Shown here: positions 44,209 to 51,969 of the stretch, one piece after another
How positions within the stretch are numbered: position 1 is the stretch's first letter
Layout: each line of letters opens with the position of its first letter
Origin: Clostridium hydrogenum
Lineage (GTDB): Bacteria > Bacillota > Clostridia > Clostridiales > Clostridiaceae
Length of the DNA: 64,000 bases
Assembly: GCF_021432385.1 (NCBI RefSeq)
Contig: NZ_JAEACT010000002.1
Location: 2,189,501 to 2,253,500 of the forward strand
Reading direction: 5' to 3'
The notes under the pieces: model-generated
The model's database searches: none
Seen by the model: only the letters and a program-made list of their open reading frames with translations
What the model was told of the DNA's origin: nothing
Translations under genes and position numbers: made by a program

Positions 44209-45696
44209 TTAATATTTAAAGATATATGCTCCATAATTTGAGTATATCTTTATATTCCCTATTTGTGTTGTGTCGAGTGTGTCTGGTGCATATACTCCAA
44301 CTTTTGATAACATATAATTGTATATTTCTGGAGCATAATCACCTCCAAATGTACAGTATAAAGACTGGTATAAAGCTAATTTAGTTAAATTTCCATCCGA
44401 ACCACTGCGCATGCCTGACATATATAATGCAACCTGTGGTTCTTGCGAAGTCATCTCGTCTACTAATGGCTGGAAATTAGATGAGTTCTCTAACCCAGCT
44501 GTACCGAATCCACTAAATATGCTAGTATTATAGTACGAAGTAAGTTGAAATGACCATGCCGGTTGAGTATTTAATACATTATTCATATACTGGTATTCTA
44601 CCATGCCATCTTCATTTATCCCATCACTGTTGGTTGGTGCACCTTCTCTAAATCCTACACTGTATCCTGTATAGCTTGGATTTTTTGCAAGTATTTTCTG
44701 ATATTCATGTCTAAGTTCTACTTGCAAATCGACAAGATTCCTATTCTGCAAGTTAGCATATGGATTCCAACCATCTGTTATTTGGTCTGGGCTATTATAA
44801 TCTGGATCTAGCATAAGTGTTCCATCATTATCATGGCACTTTTGTAGACTTTGCGCATAATAACCATCACCCTTACCGTCTGGTATTTGGTATAGCTGAC
44901 TTGCATATTGACTACCAAATGATATGTAATCGTCATTACAAATACCATTAATTGTAGGATTTAATTGATAATCCCTAGTTTTAAAACTATAGCTTGTTGT
45001 TGCTATCTCTTGTCCATCTGTACTCTTTAATCCTTTTAAATTAATTGTATAAGTAGTATTACATTTAAAAGCATTTCTAGGCACCGTAATTGTCTTTGTA
45101 TCATCTTGAAAATTATTATTTGCAATTACACTAATATTACTTCCAACTGCTTCAACCTTAACATTTGCCTTATTTCCATCCTTATCTGTAACTGTTACAT
45201 TATTGACTGTTGAAGGATCGACATTTTTGCTTAACTGAAAAGAAAAGCTGCTATTTGGATCTAAATTAGTAGTCGCAGTACCTTGACCATTATTTGCTGT
45301 AAAAGCAGTTATGTCAAAGCTTCCAACCTGTGCTGTATTTGCTGTTGTAAACTCCATTGTAGCCTTATCGCTTAAAGGCTTTCCATCTTCATCAGAAACA
45401 CCTTCTATATTTAAAGTATACGTAGAATTAGGTGCATAACCATCTGTAGGTTTTATAATCATTTTTGTATGATCGTCGCTAAAATCAACTCTTGTTGGTA
45501 TTTTATTACCCTTACTATCTTGAATATAAACTCCCTCAAAAGCTTCGTTTACATTTACTTTTTGATTGAAGTTTACTGTCCACGCATGATCTAAAGCAAC
45601 ATTCTGCTTTGAATCGAAATTCTTTGCAAACACAGGTGACACAGAAGTAAATATTATTGATGCCATTGTTACAAAAGAAACAAGTTTTTTATTCAT
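44209..45696 (-). CDS. Secreted Ig-like surface protein, paralogue 2
   Basis: The protein has 495 residues with a clear GGGGG site. It is a full-length paralogue of the protein at 35298-36773: the signal peptide and first Ig-like domain are nearly identical (KNFDSKQNVALDHAWTVNF), the second Ig-like domain is close (TTYTINLKGLKSTDGQEI), and the C-terminal domain is diverged but recognisable (GICNDDYISFGSQYASQLY, YANLQNRNLVDLQVEL, ending YGAYIFKY). Strong conservation at the front and drift at the back suggest different binding partners. It begins the adhesin group, 21 bp before the MucBP protein. Confidence 0.8.
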   Translation of the reverse strand: MNKKLVSFVTMASIIFTSVSPVFAKNFDSKQNVALDHAWTVNFNQKVNVNEAFEGVYIQDSKGNKIPTRVDFSDDHTKMIIKPTDGYAPNSTYTLNIEGVSDEDGKPLSDKATMEFTTANTAQVGSFDITAFTANNGQGTATTNLDPNSSFSFQLSKNVDPSTVNNVTVTDKDGNKANVKVEAVGSNISVIANNNFQDDTKTITVPRNAFKCNTTYTINLKGLKSTDGQEIATTSYSFKTRDYQLNPTINGICNDDYISFGSQYASQLYQIPDGKGDGYYAQSLQKCHDNDGTLMLDPDYNSPDQITDGWNPYANLQNRNLVDLQVELRHEYQKILAKNPSYTGYSVGFREGAPTNSDGINEDGMVEYQYMNNVLNTQPAWSFQLTSYYNTSIFSGFGTAGLENSSNFQPLVDEMTSQEPQVALYMSGMRSGSDGNLTKLALYQSLYCTFGGDYAPEIYNYMLSKVGVYAPDTLDTTQIGNIKIYSNYGAYIFKY

Positions 45697-45837
45697 TGTA
45701 ATTTCCCCCTATTTATCTTATATTTATTAAAAAATGAGCTTTTTTCCTTTTCATACCTATATTTTACCTCCTTTCTAATACCTCTGCAAACAAAAGCAAG
45801 TTTTTTGCAACAATTCTTAAAATTTTTTTCTTACATA

Positions 45838-45882
45838 AAAAATGGAGTACCTCAAAATTACTTTTAAGATACTCCGTTTTAA
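45838..45882 (-). terminator. Terminator after the CpaB gene
   Basis: On the minus strand AACGGAGTATCTTAAAA pairs with TTTTGAGGTACTCCATT, and TTTT follows. It separates the Tad unit from the adhesin unit. Confidence 0.8.
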
Positions 45883-45948
45883 TTTACCAATTAAAAACAC
45901 TTTCTTCTCTCAATCACTCTTATATCATATCTCTAATACAGTAGAATA

Positions 45949-46614
45949 TTAATTATTGTCTACACTTTCCTTATAAGCAGGACACTTGGCAATTTTAAAA
46001 CTTCCTGAATACATTTCATTTGACGTTTTTACAAAAGCATCTTCAGTACCCGCAAACATTATTGCAGCTGCCAAAACATTTTTATCATTTGGCTCAAGAA
46101 ATCTACCTTGTGAATCCACAGCACCAAGGACTCTTACTCTTTTTCCAGTGAGTTCAGTTTTTGCCGTTGGATCTCCTTGAATTGCTACTCCAGTATGGGA
46201 AATATCAACTATATCTCCACGCCTTAAAGTTCCTGCAAAAGCATCATTATCAAGCTTAGTAAGTGGTATTGAAAATTCTCTTTCTCCTGGTTTTAAAAAC
46301 ATCTTTGAGCTGTCATTTTTATTAGCTATTATGTTCTTATTTATCGGTTCTTCCTTATATATATTTTCGGCAGCATACTCATTTTTTATATTGTGAAGAG
46401 ATGTCATCATATCTGGTGTAACCTCCCCTAAGTCCCTGGACTCTATTTTAAAATCACTAGCTTTTAAAAATTCACCTTGATTTATGTTTCTTGCTGCAAC
46501 ATAAATTTGCTTTTTAGGTGTTGAATTTGCTATTTTCTTTTCAGCACCGATTAATAAGGCAAATACAGCACCTGCAATCACAGCTGTTGTTATTAAAATT
46601 TTCTTTCTATTCAA
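45949..46614 (-). CDS. cpaB: Flp pilus assembly protein CpaB-like (SAF domain)
   Basis: TTG 46614 has proper spacing to GGAAGG; ATG 46623 touches that site and is less likely. The product has about 221 residues: an N-terminal membrane helix (ILITTAVIAGAVFALLIG) and a SAF domain (about 36-105: QIYVAARNINQGEFLKASDF, MFLKPGEREFSIPL). The C-terminal RcpC/CpaB region includes RRGDIVDISHTG and RVLGAVDSQGRF. In Tad systems this protein sits in the envelope and stabilises the secretion pore. It follows the pilin-like genes by 16 bp. Confidence 0.85.
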   Translation of the reverse strand: MNRKKILITTAVIAGAVFALLIGAEKKIANSTPKKQIYVAARNINQGEFLKASDFKIESRDLGEVTPDMMTSLHNIKNEYAAENIYKEEPINKNIIANKNDSSKMFLKPGEREFSIPLTKLDNDAFAGTLRRGDIVDISHTGVAIQGDPTAKTELTGKRVRVLGAVDSQGRFLEPNDKNVLAAAIMFAGTEDAFVKTSNEMYSGSFKIAKCPAYKESVDNN

Positions 46615-46630
46615 CTTAACCATCCTTCCG

Positions 46631-47209
46631 CTATTTTACTATATCTGTATCTACAGATACACTTGTTTCTTTTTTCTGTCCAAACAAAATATCCGTATTA
46701 AACTTTATAGTTGCATGAACACTTGTATTTTTAACAATACTGTTATCAGATGTTTTCAATACAGTTAAGCTTCTATCCGCTGAACCTTCAGTAAACATAT
46801 GAGTTTCAGGACTGTATGTCCATATATCAATATTATTGCCTCTAACATTGTATATAGTAAATTCATCTATAGTAACCTGTCCATCTGCTGCACTTCCATT
46901 AAGTCCATTTAAATTTGCATCCAGTTTCATATTAGTTTCCAAATGCTTCTTAAAGGTTTCAAAGGCTGCATTAGGATCATTTATTCTAAGCCATTTATCA
47001 TCCTCCGCCAAGGCCGTTAAATCTATATTTTTATATACTGCTAAATTTGATATAGTAACATCATCTTGAACATTTTGAACTCTATTAATAATTACTCTAT
47101 AAAAAATAGTAAACATAAGTACAATAGATAGAAGTATAAGCATAAATGCACTTAAAGCAGCTATTGAAGCATCACCTTTACTTTTCTTTTTTAAAAGTTT
47201 CCTTATCAT
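46631..47209 (-). CDS. TadE-like minor pilin
   Basis: ATG 47209 is chosen because GGTGG stands before it; an ATG at 47227 abuts the previous stop and has no site. The product has 192 residues. A basic leader (KLLKKKSKG) precedes a long hydrophobic helix (ASIAALSAFMLILLSIVLMF), which gives a class III prepilin-type start with cleavage expected after the glycine. The rest is a soluble beta-rich domain (VTIDEFTIYNVRGNNIDIW). It is probably a pseudopilin processed by the peptidase at 36998. No obvious glutamate at position +5. Confidence 0.65.
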   Translation of the reverse strand: MIRKLLKKKSKGDASIAALSAFMLILLSIVLMFTIFYRVIINRVQNVQDDVTISNLAVYKNIDLTALAEDDKWLRINDPNAAFETFKKHLETNMKLDANLNGLNGSAADGQVTIDEFTIYNVRGNNIDIWTYSPETHMFTEGSADRSLTVLKTSDNSIVKNTSVHATIKFNTDILFGQKKETSVSVDTDIVK

Positions 47210-47227
47210 TTTTCCACCAACCTTCAT

Positions 47228-47677
47228 CTAATAATTAGCTTTCTTACTGGTGGAGCTTTTCTTAATAGTAATAGTTTTATCTACATTTTGAAAAGAAGGT
47301 ATAAGACCGTTCCCCGTAACAATAGATTTTACTGGATACTTGTAGGTTATGCATAAATAAACATCATCACCATAGTTTACTTGAGTTAAAGTAGTTCCTG
47401 AAATATCTATATTATTTATTCCTATATTGTTAAAATCACTTACCATTGAAGCTTCATTATCTGCTGTCAAGAATCCATTCTGTTCCATTTTAAGCATATA
47501 TTTTCTTGCTATAGCCTCTGCATCCGTACTTTTCTTTATAGGAACAATGTTAGATATAAAGAACACAAATACAACACTCATAACTAAAATAGCCATAAGT
47601 GACATAGCTACTGTATTTACATTTCCAGCCTTTTTATAAAACTTGTTAAATTTTTTTATCCTAGTAACTCTCCACAA
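47228..47677 (-). CDS. TadE/DUF4320-like minor pilin
   Basis: The gene starts with TTG at 47677 behind AGGAAGTGA. The product has 149 residues. A basic leader (KKFNKFYKKAG) precedes the helix NVNTVAMSLMAILVMSVVFV, followed by a small soluble domain (DAEAIARKYMLKMEQNGFL, GDDVYLCITYKYPV). Layout and position among tad genes match the DUF4320 minor pilins of clostridia. Cleavage after AG is expected. A family A element (A4) separates it from the next pilin-like gene upstream. Confidence 0.65.
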   Translation of the reverse strand: MWRVTRIKKFNKFYKKAGNVNTVAMSLMAILVMSVVFVFFISNIVPIKKSTDAEAIARKYMLKMEQNGFLTADNEASMVSDFNNIGINNIDISGTTLTQVNYGDDVYLCITYKYPVKSIVTGNGLIPSFQNVDKTITIKKSSTSKKANY

Positions 47678-47696
47678 TTTATCACTTCCTAGCTAT

Positions 47697-48191
47697 GGGG
47701 CTGTCGCACTAAGATTATTTAATACGCAGTTTAAAATTATTGCGAACTAATTTAATTAATTCACAATTCACAGTTCACAATGCACAATGAAGGATACACT
47801 TACTAGGGGTTTGGGCTTAAGCCCATGTAGGTTCTTTAACTTAGTAGAAGTATTCTCAATAGTAGTGTAATAAAACTTTGTATATTAATAAACGTACGTC
47901 AGGTAAATCTTAAACTTATATGTTGTCAGCTTCGCTTACAGATAAACCAGTTCAACTATTGAAATTTATTTGCACCATAATGCCCAAAAGACGGCATTTT
48001 GGTACAAATGAATTTTAAGTTTCAATGTGGTTTATCCTTAACAACATTAATACTGCGATTACGTAAGCAATCAAAAATAAGTTATAAGATTTTCTGTAGC
48101 TTTGCTACAGAAAATCCTCCTTCACTGTACTCTGAATAAAAGTTCGTAATATTTAAGATTTGTTTATAAAATAATTTTCCGCGACAGCCCC
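47697..48191. mobile_element. Family A element A4 with both inverted ends and a nested family B insert
   Basis: The ends GGGGCTGTCGC and GCGACAGCCCC are perfect 11-bp inverted repeats. Sub-terminal blocks (AATTATTGCGAAC; GTTCGTAATATTTAAG) are also inverted. Inside are the TTCACAGTTCACAATGCACA, AGGGGTTTGGGC, CAGGTAAATCTTAAAC, TTGTCAGCTTCGC and TTTCTGTAGC modules. A 97-bp family B element (47940-48036) interrupts the central hairpin. No protein is encoded, so it is like a MITE. The TIR style recalls IS1182-type elements, but that is a guess. Confidence 0.8.
47940..48036. repeat. Family B element nested in family A copy A4
   Basis: AGATAAACCAGTTCAAC at the left and GTGGTTTATC at the right, with the central hairpin around CATAATGCCCAAAAGACGGC, match the copy at 28679-28776. 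It splits the TTGTCAGCTTCGCTTA...CAACATTAA hairpin that is whole in other family A copies. Confidence 0.85.
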
Positions 48192-48198
48192 ATATTAA

Positions 48199-48417
48199 TT
48201 AAACTGTAAAAATATTTTTAGTCTCTGTGCTGAACCAGGTTGAAACACTATTCAAAAATGTACTTATCATACTTTTGTATAATGGATATGTTAATATTAG
48301 AAATACGGCTATAATTACAAGCACTTCTACTGTATTTACTTCTCCCTTCTTTCTTTTTAATAGTTTTGCCTTTGCTCCTTGCATTTTTGATTGTACCTTT
48401 AATATTAATTTTTTCAT
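48199..48417 (-). CDS. Small Flp-like major pilin candidate
   Basis: The protein has 72 residues with a strong AAAGGAGAGA site. A long basic leader (KAKLLKRKKG) is followed by EVNTVEVLVIIAVFLILTYP, a hydrophobic helix with a glutamate six residues after the glycine, and a short tail (STWFSTETKNIFTV). This is the plan of an Flp/class III pilin: leader, cleavage after glycine, helix, short tail. It is the smallest of the three pilin-like proteins and the best candidate for the fibre subunit. Family A elements flank it on both sides. Confidence 0.65.
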   Translation of the reverse strand: MKKLILKVQSKMQGAKAKLLKRKKGEVNTVEVLVIIAVFLILTYPLYKSMISTFLNSVSTWFSTETKNIFTV

Positions 48418-48469
48418 GTGAAATCTCTCCTTTAAAATTTTCTTATTCTAATTTTTTTTACATAAAAAA

Positions 48470-48800
48470 TGTGACTGTCATACTAAATTCTTTAATAGGT
48501 AACTTAAAAATATTGCGAAGTATTAAACCAAAGTACAAAGTATAAAGTACAGAGTACAAAGAAGGATGATTTTCTTCCGCTTTGCTGCTGAAAATCTTAA
48601 AACTTATTTTTTGATTGCTTACGCAATTGCGTCATTACTGTTGTCAGCGAAGCTAACAACAGTTAAGTTTAAGATTTACCTGACGCAAGGAAAGGTAAAT
48701 TATCCTTCTTTGTACTTTGTACTCTGTACTTTGTACTTTGATTTAGTTGGTTCGCAATATTTAAGCTTTGTGTATAAAATAATTTTGTCCGACAGTCACA
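48470..48800. mobile_element. Family A element A5 with both inverted ends
   Basis: TGTGACTGTC and GACAGTCACA are perfect inverted ends. Sub-terminal AAAAATATTGCGAAG and TTCGCAATATTTAAG match A4. The interior is the AGTACAGAGTACAAAGAAGGA type: GAAAATCTTAAAACTTA, TTGATTGCTTACGCAAT, TTGTCAGCGAAGCTAACAA, ATTTACCTGACGC, then TTTGTACTCTGTACTTTG. Confidence 0.8.
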
Positions 48801-48809
48801 TTTTTAAAT

Positions 48810-49685
48810 TTATTTAAATATCCCATTTCCACTTTGAATTAAGTTTCCTGCTACAACAAAAAGTACAATAGCAAGTATTCCTATAAACATAAGCATATCT
48901 ATTAAAAGCATATACATATCAATTTTTTCAGTTTGCTTTTCAATATAAAGTGCATTTACTGTTTTTAATGCTGCACTTTGATCATCCAGAGTTTCCTCAT
49001 ATGCCCCCGTACTAACACATTCTTTTATTGTTGCTACAAAAGTTTCAACTTCAGCCATATCATACTCAGCATTAAAATCATCCAAAGCCTTTTCAATATT
49101 CTTTGAAAGATTTATCTTTGCGGCAAGTTTAATAAGACTCTTCTTAAGCCTTTTATTTTTACATACGGTATAAGCCTCAACAAGTGCTGGTCCTATATTC
49201 ACTCCAGCCATAGTTTGTAAATTTATAAGATCATAAGCATCTGCTAGATCCATTCTTATTTTATTTATATCATCTTTGTTATTAAAATAATTCACCATGT
49301 CTATTACAAAGAAACCAAGTATGCCAAAGAATATAGAAGTCACTATATTAATTGCTTTATTTGTGCTAATTAAATTCATTTGCAAGCTTGAAAACATTAA
49401 ACCTACAAATAAAAGAATTTTTAAACTCCAATAACTCATTGCTGTTAAGTGAAGCGGATTACCGCATTTATAAAGCTTATCTTCTGTAAGTTTCATATCA
49501 AATAGCTTGGGTAGTTTCAATTTATAAAATAAACTTTTAGTCTCTGCTGAATTTGAAGTTTCTCCGTACTTAACTTCTCTATATCTTGAGTTAAAATAAA
49601 ACTTTAAGAATCGCCTCAAATAAAAAGAAACTATAAAGATACATACTAAAAATATTAATTTTAATATAATAATTAAGCTTTCCAT
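48810..49685 (-). CDS. tadC: TadC-like inner-membrane pilus assembly protein (T2SF)
   Basis: ATG 49685 is used, behind GGAGGAAA. The product has 291 residues with membrane helices near the N-terminus (about 5-22), centre (about 85-140) and C-terminus (about 265-288). Between the last two lies a T2SF/GspF-type helical bundle (ADAYDLINLQTMAGVNIGPAL, KALDDFNAEYDMAEVETFV). With TadB it forms the membrane platform that the TadA ATPase turns or pushes. It follows tadB by 15 bp. Confidence 0.85.
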   Translation of the reverse strand: MESLIIILKLIFLVCIFIVSFYLRRFLKFYFNSRYREVKYGETSNSAETKSLFYKLKLPKLFDMKLTEDKLYKCGNPLHLTAMSYWSLKILLFVGLMFSSLQMNLISTNKAINIVTSIFFGILGFFVIDMVNYFNNKDDINKIRMDLADAYDLINLQTMAGVNIGPALVEAYTVCKNKRLKKSLIKLAAKINLSKNIEKALDDFNAEYDMAEVETFVATIKECVSTGAYEETLDDQSAALKTVNALYIEKQTEKIDMYMLLIDMLMFIGILAIVLFVVAGNLIQSGNGIFK

Positions 49686-49700
49686 ATTTTCCTCCAATCT

Positions 49701-50666
49701 CTAGTAATTAAAGTCTTTAAGTGTAATACACTTATATATTGCAAATATTATTACCCCAACAATGTAAGCTATTATCATTTGACCTATAGTTGAATATCTG
49801 AGCTTTGTATAAAAATCAGGTGTTATTCCTGTAAGCCCATGAATTATTACAAGTGAAATAACAATTATTGCTATTATGCCTGCTTGTCCAGTTTGAACCT
49901 TTTTCTTTCTTCTCTCTTTTTCTTCATAATACTTTCTAATTACAACTTTGGTTTTATCTAAAAGCTTTAAATAATCCGCATTGTTCATAGAACATATATA
50001 GAGATTCTTTAGAATATTTTTAAGCCTTATATTTTCTACCTTGTTTATATAATTTTCAAAGGCTTTCTCCATTGGAACTCCTCTTTTAACTTCCATTACA
50101 AATTCCTTATTGTGTGTCTTTAAAGGTTCCTTTAAGCTTTTTGTAGACTCCTCCATCATATACAATATGCTATTTTTAATCTTGGCACTGCTTTTTAATG
50201 CATTTACAAAGGGCATTATGTTATTATCTATCTTATCGAAGTTTATCCTTGCAAGCTCTCTAAGAAAAGCATAGGAGAAAATAATAACTGCAAAAAAAGC
50301 AATAAGCGAAAACGTAACACTAGAAAGCATCATATATATTGCAAATGCAGCAGCTAAAGCTAAAAGAATATCTATAAATATAAAAAGCTCAGAAGACATG
50401 AACTTAAAAGTTTTTCTTATATTTGAGTTATATATAAGCTTATCAAGTTTTACTAAAATAGATTTTTTATCTTTACCTTTTTTCTTATATATTTCCTCTG
50501 CTCTTTCAAAAAGTAATCTTTCCTCATACTTTTTATCTATAAATTGAAGGAGTTCTCTTAACTTATTTCTATCTGTAAATAACATTTCCAGTGACAAAAA
50601 TACAATTATAACTATCTGTACAGCTAATATTGCATTTAAAACTATATTTAAAACTGATATATGCAA
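49701..50666 (-). CDS. tadB: TadB-like inner-membrane pilus assembly protein (T2SF)
   Basis: TTG 50666 fits GAAGGTGA best; a GTG at 50675 inside the tadA end is possible. The product has about 321 residues with an N-terminal helix, a central pair (about 95-140) and C-terminal helices (about 255-315). The T2SF domain between them includes NALKSSAKIKNSILYMMEES, FVMEVKRGVPMEKAFENYI and KNILKNLYICSMNNADYLK. It overlaps the tadA stop or begins within 2 bp of it, so it is probably translationally coupled. Confidence 0.85.
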   Translation of the reverse strand: MHISVLNIVLNAILAVQIVIIVFLSLEMLFTDRNKLRELLQFIDKKYEERLLFERAEEIYKKKGKDKKSILVKLDKLIYNSNIRKTFKFMSSELFIFIDILLALAAAFAIYMMLSSVTFSLIAFFAVIIFSYAFLRELARINFDKIDNNIMPFVNALKSSAKIKNSILYMMEESTKSLKEPLKTHNKEFVMEVKRGVPMEKAFENYINKVENIRLKNILKNLYICSMNNADYLKLLDKTKVVIRKYYEEKERRKKKVQTGQAGIIAIIVISLVIIHGLTGITPDFYTKLRYSTIGQMIIAYIVGVIIFAIYKCITLKDFNY

Positions 50667-50667
50667 G

Positions 50668-51969
50668 CTATTCACCTTCTTTTAAAGTAGCTTTGTACTC
50701 TGAATATTGAAGTTTTTCATTTATTTTGCTGCAGCTGTGTCCAATTGTATTAAAGTTACCTTTATCAAACTTAAATATAGGATTAAAATCAAGCTCTTTT
50801 TTATCTTCATTAAAGCCTACTACTTCCGTTACTTCCATAACCTTAAAGTCTTTCATGAACACTATTACATCTATAGCCGAAAGCATTTTTAAAAGTGACG
50901 ATCTATGAAGATTTGTACTAGCTTCCTCCATATAATCCACAAGCTTATCTGGCGCTTCCTTAGAACTATTCGTATGAACTGATGCCCAACCAATATGTCC
51001 AGTACCCATAACCTTAAACAAGTCCATTGCTTCCTTACCTTTTATTTCACCAATTACTATCATATCTATATCCTCAGTCATAGCCTGCCTAGATAACTTG
51101 CTTAAGGAATACTCAACATCACTTTCTCCTACCTTTACTTTCACTTTTTGAAACATCATATTAGGATGCTCCGAGTAAAGTTCTTCAATTTCTTGTATTA
51201 CAAGTCCTGCTGTAGAAAATGGTACTTTATCCAGCATTGCATTTATAAGTGTTGTCTTCCCACTTCCACCTTTGCCGCACATTAAAACATTTAAACCAAC
51301 ATTTGATGCTCTTACTAAATACTCATAAATCCTTTTATTCATCATTCCATATTTGCCCATAAGCAATTCCAATGAAGCCTTATCTTTAGGTATTTTTCTT
51401 ATAACAATGTATGGCACGTCACTAGAATTTACAAAATCTGAACTTAGTGTTATTCTTAAATAAAATTTTTCTTGAGTTTTATCTTCTAAAAGCTGAACAG
51501 CATTTCTTTTATCAAGTGTTCCACCAAGCTTTACTACAAGGTAATTAAAAAAGATTTCATATGACTCTTTTGATGTAAACTTAATATTTGAAGGCACCCT
51601 TTTGCCTTTAATTTTTACTTGAACATTATCATATGAAAGGACTTTAATATCTGAAATATCATCATCCTCAATTAAATCCTGGAGAAGATAGTAACCAAAT
51701 AAATAATCCATAACTTTTTTAATTAATTCATTTCTATCTTCAACTTCAAACTTTATTCCTTTCTTATCTAAATAGCCTAATACCTCATCTTGAATTGCAC
51801 TTTCAGGAAGTTCGCCTTTTTCAACATCATTAATGAGATAAGATTTTTTCTTTGTAAATTCTTCTATTATGGCATCAACTAATAAAATAATTTCCTTTTC
51901 ATGTCCGATATTTGCTTTATTTTGGATTTTTTTATAATTAAGTTCCTCAATCAAATTTACTTTATTCAA
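50668..51969 (-). CDS. tadA: TadA/CpaF-type secretion ATPase
   Basis: The protein has 433 residues and starts with TTG behind AAAGGAGGT. The N-terminal domain precedes the ATPase core: Walker A MCGKGGSGKTT (about 231-241), the Asp box VIQEIEELYS, Walker B MIVIGEIKGKEAMD, and the His box GHIGWASVHTNSSKEAPDKL. This is the VirB11/TadA family, closest in layout to CpaF. It powers pilin assembly or, in T4SS contexts, substrate engagement. It overlaps the TadZ-like gene by 8 bp and tadB by a few bases. No second VirB11 is seen, so it may serve both the Tad and T4SS parts. Confidence 0.93.
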   Translation of the reverse strand: MNKVNLIEELNYKKIQNKANIGHEKEIILLVDAIIEEFTKKKSYLINDVEKGELPESAIQDEVLGYLDKKGIKFEVEDRNELIKKVMDYLFGYYLLQDLIEDDDISDIKVLSYDNVQVKIKGKRVPSNIKFTSKESYEIFFNYLVVKLGGTLDKRNAVQLLEDKTQEKFYLRITLSSDFVNSSDVPYIVIRKIPKDKASLELLMGKYGMMNKRIYEYLVRASNVGLNVLMCGKGGSGKTTLINAMLDKVPFSTAGLVIQEIEELYSEHPNMMFQKVKVKVGESDVEYSLSKLSRQAMTEDIDMIVIGEIKGKEAMDLFKVMGTGHIGWASVHTNSSKEAPDKLVDYMEEASTNLHRSSLLKMLSAIDVIVFMKDFKVMEVTEVVGFNEDKKELDFNPIFKFDKGNFNTIGHSCSKINEKLQYSEYKATLKEGE

